Part shown: in pieces, positions 9,943 to 24,900 of the stretch
How positions within the stretch are numbered: position 1 is the stretch's first letter
How the letters are laid out: every line of letters starts with the position of its first letter
NCBI GenBank assembly: GCA_019925095.2
Contig: CM034406.1
Coordinates: 11,713,388 to 11,777,387, forward strand
Reading direction: 5' to 3'
DNA length: 64,000 nucleotides
Source of the DNA: Dendrolimus kikuchii
Taxonomy: Eukaryota; Arthropoda; Insecta; Lepidoptera; Lasiocampidae
Program-made: the position numbers and the translations under genes
Notes under the pieces: model-generated
Told to the model about the DNA's origin: nothing
Seen by the model: the letters and a program-made list of their open reading frames with translations, nothing else
The model's database searches: none

Positions 9943-12900
9943 GTAAGTAGATTTTTGAATAATTTTATTACAAATGCTTAGTACTATGTGAACGATGCAT
10001 TTTTATTTAGCATGAGGTAGCAACTACGTGACTTGTTTACCGTCTGTGTAGAAAGTGCCAACAACGGATTGTAGGTTAGGAAAATTAGAATTTACATTGA
10101 CTTTGGAGGTCCTAAGTGCAATAAAGTATTAAATACCGCATGCAATAACAATTATAATAGTGTAGATACAATCATAATTATTAGTATGTCATAATTAATC
10201 ACGAAGATAATCTTTTTTTTTTTTATCGCTGGAGTACAGCAGACAGGCAGACGGCCCACCTGATGGAAAGCGGTTACCGTCGCCTATAGACGTTTGCAAC
10301 ACCAGAGGTGTCACCAACGCGCTGCCGGCCTCGAAGAAATTTTATGACACCCTTTTTAAAAAACCCCTATTCTTTGTTTCATTGTTTATTCATTATTATT
10401 GTTAAGTACTAAAATTTGATTTTAAGCTCTACTTTCTACACTAAAATTTTACATAACCCAAATTAGGCCGTACAGGAAGTACTAGTAGGTACCTATTTAC
10501 CTACTACTGCTAGCAGCTGGGGGCTGGGATAAGACACTCATTGGTATACTGAGGTTCGTGAGATCGGAATTTTTTCTTAATCTTGGGGGAAATGTATGAA
10601 GAACTTTTGGAGAACTAAAACTCCTGGAAGCGTCTTCTTCTCTATTTTAAGGGACACCGTATACCCGCCACGTTACGTCTGTCCAAAGAGGATTGCTGGG
10701 TTTCACACATCGGTAACCACGATGTTGTTCTCTAACGTCATTATTGCTATAGTGTACACGTAAGGCTATAAACGTTATCTAAGCGTTGCTCTTTGTCAGG
10801 GTTCGAATTTACATTATTGGTATTAGATGCAGGGGATCTAGCCACTGCGCCACCATAATTGTGTTTATATGACACGTCAGTGCAATTATTATTAATTATT
10901 ATTACATGTTTTTAAGATTTAAATCGAAGAACGCCTTAAAATACAAAGGTGCACCAAATTATACGGGATTTTGTACAATAAACGTGTAAAATCTGTACTA
11001 ATCAATAATCTACAAGATATTTATAAATTCAACTATGGTAAAAATAAAATTATAAGCTAATATAAATAAGATTATACTATAAATAAAACTATCGTAAAAA
11101 TACTATGATAAATTCAAAAGTTTAGATGGATGTTTATTGCTGATTCACGTCAGAACGGCTGAACAAATCTGTATGAAATTTGGCATAGAGATTATACTCT
11201 GGAATAGTACACAGGCTACTACTATTTCTCACGGAAAATGCACGGTTCCCATAAAATAATATTAAAGCGAGCAAAGCCGCGAGTAAAAGCTATATATACC
11301 GAAAATATAGAGAAGAAGAAGAAGAACCAGTTTATCATTTTAATAAGCAAGATCCTGGTTAGCTCCACCCAAGTTGACCTCTGTAGTACACTACCAACAT
11401 TATTTAAACAGATTTTGTCTTTAGGTTATTTACTTCGCTAACCTCTCATAATGTAGGTAGTCAGTTGTCCTTATGTATTTATTGATTGGTCTGGTTTGCT
11501 TTTGACCGAGTTACGAAGACAATATTTAAATTACGTATTAACACGTCTGTCTCTCAGTTGCGACGATCCTGATAAACAACTTTCGCTTCATCTACTTTTA
11601 TAAACCTCTTCATACATGCATGTTTATTAGAACTGCTTTTTACCTGACCTTTCTTTGAAATTTCTTCTATTCGATCATAGTGTATACGGCGCGGTCTACC
11701 GACACCAAGCCTACCATTCACAATTATTATGCCATACACTTGTTTTGTGATTCTATTTTCATCCATTCTCCCTACATGCTCAAACCACCTTGAAATTCCT
11801 TTTCCAATTCTTGTTATTAAATCTTTTTCAATCCACAACATTCGTTTATCATATTGTTACGAGTGCGAGACTCGAATTAAAAATTCTCTTAGAATTACTA
11901 TAGAGTTTATTAAAACTATACAAACACGTATAACACAGGTACAAATATAACCGAACACAACAAATCCAAACGTAATGCAGAAGGTCGTAATTCCATAAAA
12001 CGCGCAAACACCGTCACTAAAAGTTTCCCGATTGTAGTACACACGTCTTGCTTCGCTCGTGGTTATCGCTCGACTGCCTCGTCCCTCCATCGGGCCATTG
12101 CAATATGTCCGTCCGGCCACGTGGACTGAATTTCCTAGAATCACTTTGTACTTTATATTCGGACACCTGGCTAATGATCACAATACAAAAATAGGCCGTA
12201 AAAGATTACAATAAAACAATGCGCTGTTTTCTGATCACAAATTTTAAACACAAAGTCAACAAAAGAAGTCCAAATGCCGAATGGTGATAAAATGTGTTTT
12301 TACAGGTACGCAGGTGCGAACTTGTTTTTGTCGGGACCAGAGCGTAACAATATCATTCAGGTTAACGTCACATATACTATGGTTAAGTTACACAATTTAT
12401 AACCTGCCCATGACGTCTAGAACGAAAACTACTTACTTTTTGCCTTCTGGCAACATTCTATCTTATCTATAATCGAGGTCAGTGAATCATAAACAAAGCT
12501 AATTTACTGATGTTATTATAATTTTAACGTTGATACAAGTCCAAAATGCACTAAAACAAATAAATACGAATATAACAATGCTACGTTCACATAAGTACTG
12601 GTTTTTAAAATATACTAAATAATGTCTAGCTGAATTTAAAGCAAAAATCTTTTAGTTATAATTTGACGATATTTACCAAAAAAAAACAGCTGACATGACA
12701 GGTTTATAATGGTTAGTTTAGCTTCTTTTAATCAAATAATTGTTCTATTAATTATCACAAGGTGTTAAAGCTTTTGTTTATAAAATTATAGTAATTATAA
12801 TTATAGCCACTGCCTACACACACGCCCCGCGGCTGCGCCGCGTGTCAAGTGTGTGTAGGCAGTGGCTTTATTTTACTTAACAAAGAAAGTTTAGTTCATA

Positions 12901-15900
12901 TAGCCTAGGCGACTGCCCAGCAAAGTATAGAGATGAGTTGAAGCCAACCTGATTTGAACTAATACAACGAATACCATGTTGTTTATGACAACGTAGGTAT
13001 TTGTTACTTAATTGAAAAACACGGGATTGCAGCGCCATCTATTTAGCTAATCCATCTATTCTATGAAAGCGGCATCATTTATCGGGGTAAAATGGATCCT
13101 AAGTGTTGATTCGGGATATAAGTCATCTGTGTAGTTTCGTCCATATACGTTTTCAAAGTTTTCAAAAAAGGATGCGGTTGCAGCGCCATCTTTTACGATA
13201 TTTTCATGTATCCCGCCGAAACGACGTCATTTATCGGGATGAAAACTATCCTAATTTAATTGCATTTTCGGAATCTCCTGGTCCGAATTTATTCCCTCTG
13301 ATTTTTTTCACATTTCTAAATGCATTTGTACAAACTCGAACCATTTACAGATTTATTGTAATATAGACCAGCTGATGCCCGCGACTTCGTCCACGTGGTA
13401 TTTGTTATTCCTTCAAAGCTGTTTAAGTAATTAAAGTTTTTTTAACTATCATCCCACGGGAACTCTTTAATTGTTCGGGATTAATCCCTATCCTATATGT
13501 TGACCAGAGATATAAGCTACCACCATACAAAATTTTAAATCGGTCCAGCCGTTTCGGAGATTAGCCCGTACAAACAGACAGACAAACGGAGAAACAAAAA
13601 ATTTGAAAAAAATCTAAATTAGTTCTATTTCACTTCTTACATCCCCCTTACTCGGTTTTTATAGGAAATTTTTTCATTGTACAGAAATTCGACCTCTACA
13701 GTTTTATTATATGTATAGATAGATTATTAAAATAAACATTATAGGTTATTTTGGCAAAATGCGTATGGTGTAAATAAATAAAGCAACTTGATACTTGCAG
13801 GATGTTTAACGTAGCATTAAAATGACTAGTAAGTATCAATATTGGGCTTAATATTTGAAATTAGCTCTTAATCTTGCATAATATTGGAATTGCTAGAGTT
13901 TAAACAAATTTGTGAAAGTGGAGCCTGTATTATTTTCTACTTTATTTTGTCACCCTGTAATATGGTCGAGGGGACCTAAGAGATTCAACTTTGAAATTGT
14001 TCTTATAACTATGTTTTCTAGTTGCAATAAAGACTACTGCATTATGCATCCATTTTTTTACTCTCGCCTTCTAACTTTTTCTTTCTCGTTCCATAGGGTA
14101 TGTTTTCATACAGTCGAGGGGAGATATAAAATGCGGAAATAGTTCAAATTTTATAGGAAAATTCTGAAATCCTAAAGATTTTATTATGTTTTACTTTCAT
14201 ATGTACCCATATTCACTCAAAAATATTTTAATCGGAGAGGAGGAGAAATATTTAAATTGGGTAGATACTTGACAGTTATATCAATAGAAATACATTTTGT
14301 CATCATAAAAAACGCCACAGCCTCCTTGAATTTGTATGTATGTACTGCATTGTGACGTCATAATTCTATCGAGTCAGATATCTTATTAATTATTGTATAC
14401 ACAGTAATTTAAATTATGGATTTGTCTATACAATTAAATGTTAAAAGAAAATTGATAATAAAGAAATTTAAATGCACACTCTCTTTGGACTGTTTCAGAA
14501 TTATTGTCAAAAATGTTAAATACCCAATTTAACATTGAAAGACACGAATAAATTTTAAGACGGAGTGTATAATCAAGTCAAACTAAAAAATGTTTTGACA
14601 GCGGTGACGACGTGACTTTCAAATGACAGACATATTTTTAGAATAAATATTATCATTCCATTAAAAAAATATATATATAGTCTCAGCTTAGTGGTTTAAG
14701 CACTGGCATCATTTTCCAATGTCGTGGGCTACAATTCTGGCTCCTGGAAACATTCACTTGGGGTCCAATTCTGCTATTACTATCTCATCGAAATCGCCGG
14801 ACACTCGTCTCAATCGTAGGTTCGCCTGAAATCAGTATTCAGTTAATTCCAATGGCGCAGGCACGCCACTCTATAAATATTTATAATCGAAAACTCACGA
14901 AATTATGTCTAAATTTTTTTATAGCTTTTCAATATTCATTTCGGCCAATGTCATTAATTTCTGCTAAAGGTATAATACCAATTTTTGTCTACTATTATTA
15001 TGTCGCGACGATATCGAAAAGATATATTGGATTTACCACAATACGAATTTTTGACACATCATTTTCGCAATTTCGCAATGCCAAGGTATTGAAATGGCAG
15101 AATTGGGCCCCTATAAGGCAGCTATTATAAAGTAATTTTAGACGATTAATATAATGTGTATATTGTTAGGATCCAATTGCGTCTGGGATAATGTTACTGA
15201 CTGTGGTCAAATGTGTTTTGTTTATAGCGTTAAAAATAACGCCGTTAATGATTAGCTACCCTAGTAGATTATTCCGTGCAGGAACGGAAAAAGAATACTA
15301 ATTCTTGCTGCCGGGCGGTCTGTAATAAGAAGCGACAAAACCCACAGCCAGGTGGTAGGATATTTGCATGACTGGATGGCTACCACCCCTGGTATAGAGT
15401 ATGCCGCCATAACAACTTTGAGTCGTGTTCCGGCATCAGTGGCCAGGTTCCAGTTTCTCCTTCAAGGCTGACAGCGCATTGGCAGCACCGCCGGTATGGC
15501 TAATGCCCATAGGCGACGGTAACCACTTTCCATCACAGTTGAGCCGTCAGCCTGTCTGCTGAGCTTCAGCAGTAAAAAAAATATACTCACATTATCTATC
15601 AGTACTTCGCGTCATAAGAATGTCGCATCACAAATAACATTAAGTCCATCTCTACATCTGCGTGAAACGGTCATTAACTATAAAATAATTCCAGATGGAA
15701 TAGTAAAATTACAAGAAAAAAATAAACAGTAAGAGAAAATATCGTCCTACAATAGACTAGTTACACCCAATTTCCATTAAAAATGTCATGTTCACTTCAG
15801 TGAAAACTCACCTTTGCTTTCTACTGTTAAAGATCAAATCAAATCAAACTTTGGAAGCTAAAAGATTCTTATATTCCCAATTGGCAAAGTAGCGTTTTGG

Positions 15901-18900
15901 GTGCAATTTGGTCTGCATTAAAAATAATTAAAACTATTCACAGTAGAAATAATGAGTTCTGTTGTAATCTTAAAATCGTAAATTGTGTTACGATCTTATT
16001 CATATTTTTTAAACCCTACGTTTTCACATTATCAAAGCACTGGCGATTTTTAGAAAAGTATTTAAATGTTCCTTAAATATTCCATTGAGTTTTCTATAAC
16101 TATTTTTTATTCCTTCTGTCATTGTGATAGCGAATACATGAATTGCATCTGGCTCAGCTTAATCTATTATTTTCTCTCCTAAATTAATACAGCTTTCCAA
16201 ACTGCAACTCTGTGTGGGACACAAATCCCACAATCACAATATTCAGTTAGAATAAGTTTGTAGGCTTCTTTAAGGTTCTTAAAGAAGCCTCAAAACTTAC
16301 TAAATCAATATGAATAAAACCGTTAATCTTCTAACTTCGTTTTTTTTTTTTTTTGTTTATAGCTGGAGTACAGCAAACAGGCTAACGGCCCACCTGGTGG
16401 AAAGCGGTTACCGTCGCCTATGGACGTTTGCAACATCAGAGATGTCGCCAACGCGCTGCCGGCCTCGAAGAAATTTTATGACACCCTTTTTGAAGAACTC
16501 CATATCGTAGCGCTGTGGGAAAACCTCGGCCGGGAGCTCATTCCAAATCCCCACGGTACGCGAGAGAAACGTTCTACAGAACCGTTGCGTACATGAGCGA
16601 AGCGGCTCAAGGAAGTGGGGGTGAACTCCCAATCGATGGCGAGCGGTGCGATGGTAGAAGGAGGACGAAGGCACCATTCTAAACAGTTCTTCGGAACATT
16701 CCCCGTTATACAGTCGGTAGAATACGCAGAGAGAAGCAAAGTCTCTCCTAAGGCCAAGCGTATCTAAACCGTCTGTGAGTATGGGATCATCAACAACGCG
16801 AAGGGCTCGACGTTGAATACTGTCCAGGGGATTAAGTTGGTAAGCAGGTGCTCCAGCCCAAAGGTGTGAGCAGTACTCCATATGCGGCCTCACCTGGGCT
16901 TTATAAAGCACAAGGCGTTGCCGCGATGTGAAGTACTGCTTGGACCGGTTTAGCACTCCCAGCTTCTTGGAGGCAAGTTTTGCCTTGCCTTCAAGATGGC
17001 CCCTGAACTGTACATCGTTCGTGATGTTGATACCGAGGATCCCAATACTTTTGGAGGTGGTAAGGGGAGTTCCTTGGAACTCAAGCGCTTGCTCGAATGG
17101 AGTTTTTTTGGCAGAGAATACGCATAAATCGTTCGTTCGTTAATCTAATGTTCTTATTAGTCTATCTATCTATAGTAATATTGTTACGAGTTGCAGGACT
17201 CGAATTAGAATGCCGTTTGAATTATTATAGAGTTTATTAGAATTTATTAGAACTATACAAACACGTATACTACTGGTACAAATATAACTGAACACAACTA
17301 TCTTTAGGGTCCATAAGCTACTGGTATTATTACTAATTGAATGAATAAATTATAATTTGAAAATTAAGGTACCTACTTATTAAAATTCTGAAATAATTAA
17401 CGGCCTAAAGTGGACGTTTTCGCAGATGCGTATTACGAATATGACAAAGTATATAAAAATAAAGTGGATTACAGCTGATTCGCGCGCAAGTCGCAACCAT
17501 CGCATGGGTTTCTTGATTTTTGCTTTTGTACAGACCAGGGTGGTGTTTTTGTGTAAAAATATAAAAAATATTTTATTTTAAAGATAATACTGTTATTGTT
17601 CTTTAAATTGAAAGAGCTCAATTAAAATTTAATCATGTCAAAAAGAAAGTCTCGTGTATGGATTAGGATTAAATAGCATTAGTAAAGTATAGATTACAAA
17701 TTACAAAGTAAGAAGCCGAATAGTCGGCGCTCTTTTCCGAATAGTGCCAACTAGTCGCCGACTACGATAGTGGTAGAATAGTCGGCTTTACGACTAGTCG
17801 CCGATTAATCGGCACATCTCTAATCGTTATGTTATATCTTACACTAACCAGAGTATCTAGACAGATTTGAAATATAAAATACAAAATACAGCGTTTCAAG
17901 TATATGTATTTAAAATACAAATACAAAATACAAATTACAAAATACCGTCAGGTGTTAGTTTATGTAAATAAAATACTCACAAAAAATCAAATAATAATTA
18001 TTATTAGGTCCTTGCCTATGTAACTGCCGTTTTTTTCTGAAATAAGTTAACCTAATTTTATTATATTTTTTTTATTCTAATCTCCACGGCCTTGAAGATA
18101 GGGATATTTCCATCTTGTTCTTCTTGTTCTCCGTCGTCACACTCTTGGCAGAGTGGTCGTGGTCCTCATGGTACAGGGGTGGTGGCAAGCTTCACAATTC
18201 GTCACCATTTCCATCTTGTAGGTACGCGTAGATTTTGGTGGTTCCACCCGGATCTATGCGTGCTTATATCGGTCCCATGGCAGGGAATGCACAAGGACTG
18301 AAACAGCTCGCTTTTTTGAACTCGTTCATGAGGTGACCGACAAAGTTTTTGGGCAGTATCCTTTTGCAGAGGTAGTCATACTCGAGAATTTTAATGCTCA
18401 TTACGCTGAGTGGTTGGGTTCCCCGAGAACTGATCTGTCAGGGACTACTGCCTACGAATTTGCTCTCGCCAATGGATTCACTCAGGTGATTACGGAGTTT
18501 ACCCGAATACCGGATAGAGTGGATCATGAGTCTTCTTTGCTGGATCTTCTGCTGACCATACACCCGGAGAACTACCAGATCTCCATCAGTGCTCCACTGG
18601 GAACCTCTGATCATTGTCTGGTATCTTTGGTGGTGCCCCTTCCTATTCCCGATCGGACTCGTCCCGCTGGACGACGGAAGGTGTGGTGATACAGGTCAGC
18701 AGATTGGGATGGACTCCGTGAATTCTATGCATCCTACCCATGGAGGCAGTTATGTTTCTCGTCGGAAGCTTCTGATCCGAGCACAGACTGGATCGCCGAT
18801 GTAGTACTGCAGCGAATAACATGTTTAATTCCAAACTCAACTGTACCTATCGGTGGTACGAGTAAACCACAATGGTTCAATAAGCACAGCAGTGAAGCTG

Positions 18901-21900
18901 TAAAGCTAAAGAAACAGGCTTATCCAGCCTGGACTGCAGCGCGGGCTCGTCAGGCTCCAAGTTCCTCTGACCTGAAAAAGTGATACAATGCCGCCCCCAG
19001 GTCCCTCAAAAAACAGCTCGCAAGAGCAAAATTCGATCACATCGGCAGAATTGGTGAGCGCCTCTCTAGCTACTCTTCTGGGACTAGAGCTTTTTAGGCC
19101 CTCACCAAAGCTGTCCAAGGAAACTTTTGTCGGGCTTCTCTTCCACCTCTGCGCACAGTGGACGACCGTCTGGTACACGCCGCCAAAGATAAAGTCAATC
19201 TTCTGGATGAAATCTTTGCGGCCAATTCAACTCTTGAGACATAGGAGAAACTCCACCTACAATCCCTGAGTGTGAGTCTAGAATGTCGGAGGTGCGCTTT
19301 ACTCAAAAAGCAGTCCGATGTGCTCTCCTCTCCCTCGACGTCAAAAAGTCTTCTGGCCCTGATGGCAATCCTGCCATTGTGCTGCAGACGTGTTTAGCTG
19401 AGCTGTCCCCAGCCAGTCCTTGCCCGACTTTTCACTCTCTCTTACTACAAGGGTTGTGTCCTCGCTTCGTGTAAGATTGCCCATGTACACCTTGCCCCCA
19501 AAAAAGGGGACGTAACAGACACGTCGAATAGGCCTATAACAATAACCTTTTTGCTCTCAATGGTGATGGAGCGTATTATCAACACGCAGCTCTTGTGTTA
19601 CCTCGAAGATTCCCAGCTGCTAAACGATCGGCAATACGGCTTCCGCCACGGTCGCTCAGTTCGGGATCTCTTGGTTTACCTAACCCACCGTTGGGCTGAA
19701 GCCATTGAGAGCAAAGGGGAAGCACTGGCAGTTAGTCTAGAATTCTAGATATTGCTAAGGCCTTCGACCGGGTCTGGCACAGGGCTCTTCTATCGGAGCG
19801 GCCATCGTTTGGGATACTCGAAGGGCCTTGCACCTGGATATCCAGCTTTTTTTATGAGCGCAGCATTCAAGTCGTTGTCGACGGTTGTTGCTCAAGTTTC
19901 AAGCCCATCAACGCTGGTGTGCCCCAGGGTTGTGTGCTATCGCCAACGTTGTTCTTCTTACATATCAATGATATGTTGTCTATTCGCAACATTCATTCCA
20001 ATGCGGATGATAGCACAGGCGATGCGCAGCACTCTGGTCGTGCAAACTTCCCTCGATCATTTATGGAGGAAAGTTGGGTTAGATTTGTATCTGAAGTAGA
20101 GTATTCCTTAGAGTGAGTCTCTGAATGGGGGAGACCAAACCTTGTCCATTTCAAACCCAAGAAGACATAGGTCTACGTATTCTCTGCCAAAAAAACTCCA
20201 TTCGAGCATTGGTTCAGTTCCAAGAAACTCACCTTACCACCACCAAGAGTATTGGGATCCTCAGTGTTGACATCACGAACGATGTTCAGGGGCCATCTTG
20301 AAGGCAAGGCAAAACTCGCCTCTAAGAAGCTGGGAATGTTAAACGGGTCCAAGCAGTATTTCACACCGCGGCAAAGCTTTGTGCTTTGTAAAACCCAGGT
20401 GAGCCCGAATATGGAGTACTACTCACACTTTTCGGCTGGAGCACCTGGCTACCAACTCGATCCCCTAGACTGTATTCAACGTCGAGCCATTCACGTTGTT
20501 GATGATTCCACACTCACAGATGGTCTAGATAGGCTTGGCCTTATGAGAGACTTCGCTTCTCTCTATGTATTTTACTGACTGTATAACGGGGAGTATTCGG
20601 AAGAACTGTATAGAATGGTGTATTCGTCCTCTTTCTACCATCGAACCGCCCGCCATGTGTTGGGATTTCACCCCCACTTCCTTAAGCCGCTTCGCTCATG
20701 TACGCAACGGTTCTGTAGAACCTTTTTCATAAAGGGTGTCATAAAATTTCTTCGAGGCTGGCAGCGGGTTGATGAAATCTCTGGTGTTGCAAATGTCCAT
20801 AAGCGACAGTAACTGCTTTCCATCAGGTGGGCCGTCAGCCTGTCTGCTGTACTCCAGCTATAAAAAAAGGTCGAAATTTCCAGAATGGAAGCGGGCAAAC
20901 CAATAACAAGTGGTGCGTTCATTGTAGTGTTCGCTCATAAAGGTCGTTGATGTTGCTTGTCGCTCTTGCCGCGTTGCTGCCACGACGGTACTCTTATTCC
21001 ATATGTACTCGAATTTTTAACTATCCATGATGACGAAAAAGATTCAAATGCGAAGAAAACATAACACTTATCAATAAATAAATGACTAATTTTTAAAAAA
21101 GAATTTCGTGTTTTCAAAGTAAAATTAATTTGAAATTATATATCTTAGCCAAACAAAAATATTTATTTTAAATGGCCAGTACTGCAGAATGTACCTAATA
21201 TTTAGCGGTCACCATTTTGCTTATGAAAGCTATCGAGCGCTATTTTCTGAAGAACACACCCATTAATAAGGTAGCTAAATGTATTTTGCAACCATAAGTA
21301 TTTGAAATACTAATTACAAAATACCTCAGCGTCAGGTATTTGAAATACTAATTACAAATTACATTTTTAAGAATTAATTGAAATACAAATACAAAATACG
21401 TATTTGTATTTCAATTACGTATTTCAATTACAAGTATTTCAAATACTGCCCAACCCTGATTATGGTGTATGATATATGAAGTATGTCGCTAGTCGTCGCA
21501 CTCGTAGCCAATCGCCGTCACATTGCTCGTCGCTAAGCCCAGAGAGAGTTTCGAAACAAGTACAGCCTGGACGTGGCCAGGCCATATGTTTTTCTTTACT
21601 TGATTGAATTAATAAAACGTATTTTAGTAAAATTTGGCAAGAAAATTGTAAAGTAGGAAGCTATTTTTTATCTTGGCAGCAATCTTGAAGTGGATAATAT
21701 ACTGGCTCAAAATTTGTATAAAGAATTAGGTAATCCTCATGTGCCTAAATGTTTAAAATTTATATTTAGGCTTTTACTTTCACTAAGAACTACGAGTACG
21801 TGTTATATTCGCGAAATGATTTGATTCTGAAATTAATGAAAGAAACGTAAAGCAGTGGGTAAAAGTTAGCATAATAATAAGTACTACGGGTAATTTTGGT

Positions 21901-24900
21901 GTGAATAAATATAAGTAATCTATTCTTAACAATAGTTCATTTAAGCGCTTTATAGTTTACCATTCTCATAAATGTTTATTAAAATCTTCAATACTCCGTA
22001 GCCCGCTTAGCGTTACATTTAATATTACACAATCCCATAATGAATTTCTGTGTAGTCCATTATATGAAATTATGTAATGAGGAATGTAACGATTCACACT
22101 ATGTGGTATTATTGCACAATATGCATTGATGAATACAGTTTTTGATGTCATTTTCCTAAAGGTCTTAAATTACGCTTTTTTATAAAGGAGTTTCATTAAG
22201 TACTTTCACAAAATTCTTTTATTTTTGCACCTAATTAATTATATTATTAAAATTCTAACTTGACAGTGGGCGGTTTATAACCGACTTGGTGTAATAAAAG
22301 TGAAAATATGCTAGGCATTTTATGTGACTGAAAATTTGTGATGGAGAGAAACATCTTAAGAATTTCGCCGAAAGCTTTTTATTTAATATATTATGTGACA
22401 TTTTATAAACTTTAAAATTCGACTAAGCGAGTATTACTGTCAAATTTTATCCTTTAGATAGGAGAAAAATATCTGTGTCATCTGGTGTATGCCTGTATAA
22501 ACAGGCGTATATGTATGACGATTGTATCAAGAATACGTTTGTGCTCAAATGACCTGAAATAAAAGCTTGTAAAAATATGAATAGATCAGCTGCAATTTCA
22601 AAACCTAGTAACTAACATTGTTTTTTTAAATGATTATTTGTGCATTTATCGTCTGTCTAGGTGTTTGCTGGTATATAGTGCTTATCACAATGTAATGTCA
22701 AGAATGTATGAAAATATGGTAACGCAACCGCAGCTCCCGCGATACATGTTATATTTATTTATTTGTTAACTTATTAACCAATTAGGGTTCACAATTAAAT
22801 AAAATTAAAACTAAAATATTTTGGGTTGTAGGCTGGCAGGGTGAATCAACAGTTGTATACTGGACAGTGGTATATTTAATAAGGTTTTTACAATGATTTT
22901 TGGAAGCTTTTAAAAACTTGGACAGAGCTTACCATAGACATGACAAAAACAAAATTAGACATGATTATTTTGTTTTTTAATTAACGGCATGCTTGCCAGA
23001 TTAATATCTAACAAAGTATGCCTATACTATTAATATGTACATCTTAATTATTATTTACAAACCAAAAAAGTTACAAACAGTAAATAGGTCCGAAATCACC
23101 GTCAGTTGGGAATGCTCTCAAAACACAGGCCGCCTAAACGTTGTATGGCAACGCTTATGTGTTGCCCAAAATACAGGTCCGCCTTTTGGTCGCGTGAGGC
23201 GTCTATCAACCGTTTAGATAGGTCTCAATAAAGACGGTACGCTTCCGGACCCATGACTTCAGAATTTCAACACCAACATCCACAACTATGTATCCGCTCT
23301 CAACGAATGCATATTTGCGGTCTTTTACCTCCCTTTGCTGGCAGCTGCAACAGCTACCATAACTGTGCCTGGAAGATTGGACGCTGCTATAGTATCATCG
23401 CACGTATCGAAATGCATATTGTTGAAGATTAACATTTCTTATGTGTTGGTGTAAATTAGTTTAGAATGCACTTGCCTGATTTATAATTAGTACAGCTGAA
23501 ATAAAAAGAATAAACAATAAAAAATGGTTGTTTATCTATGGACTGTACCTATATAAGTTTTAATATATATTAACTTACCGCACAACACGTCTGGCAAGGT
23601 GCGCCTAACATCTGAGTCAATGGCTTTCACCTCGTTCGGGCAAGTTCAAGGTGAAACTACCATTACGTTCAAGGCTATAAGTACGATTTTGCAATACCGT
23701 TTAGGATGATGACCAGGTTGGAGCCTGTGAAAGTTTATATCGCCTATAACACGTAAACAAACCATTATTCCACCATCCGCTACTTGGAAGCGAGAAATAT
23801 TTTTATATTACAATATTTTTGCAACGTAGAAGATTTTATAAATAAGTAAAGGATTGAAAGTATTTTCTTTATTATAATCCCCGTACCCATTTTGGTAAAA
23901 AACAAATCTTTATGGTTTCGACCTTTCTACGATCTGCCTTTGTATGTCACAGTTATTTGTACAAGGTACATGTGGCGTGGTAAAGCCAGGCTGGAATCAT
24001 TATCTTGATAAGAGCTCTTAAGGCCGGCTCGATCGGTGTGATACAACGCTCTCACAGAATATCGTGAACCGATTAACCTTGAGCTAATCATGTTTCGGGC
24101 GATGAATGAGAGTTCCGTTGGCCCATTTGCCCACCCACCAGAGCTGCCACGAATATTCGGCCACTTTTATAATTGGCCGAATGGTACACAGTATTCGACG
24201 GAATACCGAATACCACCAAATCGTAAAAAAAGCCGCAAATTTTACTAAAAAAAAATCATCAGAAATTGATAGTCAAACTAAATGCGATTTTAATAAGTTT
24301 TTATTTCACTATTACGTTTCGACATATTTTTAAAATGTGAAAATAAAGTAAAAAAACATTTTAAATCGCGCTTAAAACCGTTAAAGCATAATTTTTATTA
24401 TGTGTACCTATTATTCGCGAGAACGTAAGAAAATACTTCACAAATTATTGATGCAATACTAAGAAGCACCGCACAAAAAGGAGACCGCGTAGTATGAAAC
24501 GCTATATAATGTATTCTATCTCATTCTCTCACAGGCTTAGTCCTATAGGTTTATGTGTTTATCTCTTTTTAGTGTCGCTTTTTCGTTTCATCGAGTTTCA
24601 AATCACGATTCTAAAGACGTTTCACTTCAATAAAAGTATTCTTCCATGAAAGGTACTATCCTTTATAGACCAAGTTGAATTTTCTCGCGTTATCTATATT
24701 TTGGATTTCCATAAACAAGCATAATATTGTCTCAGGTATAGTGCAGATATTGTGCATTCACGCCTCAGCAGGCTGAGCTTAGCATAAGCTATAAGCATAT
24801 ATTCGCATTCGAAGGTAGAGTCAAGTCAACAATTTACCAATAGCTATCTCCAATTAGCATAATTTGCAATTGATACGAGCACAAGCTACGTAAGGGAATT

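Noticed and set aside
17876..21458. One large hAT element enclosing the LINE
   Set aside because: Similar ATACAAAATAC arrays lie on both sides, but no matching terminal bases or target duplication could be shown on the left.
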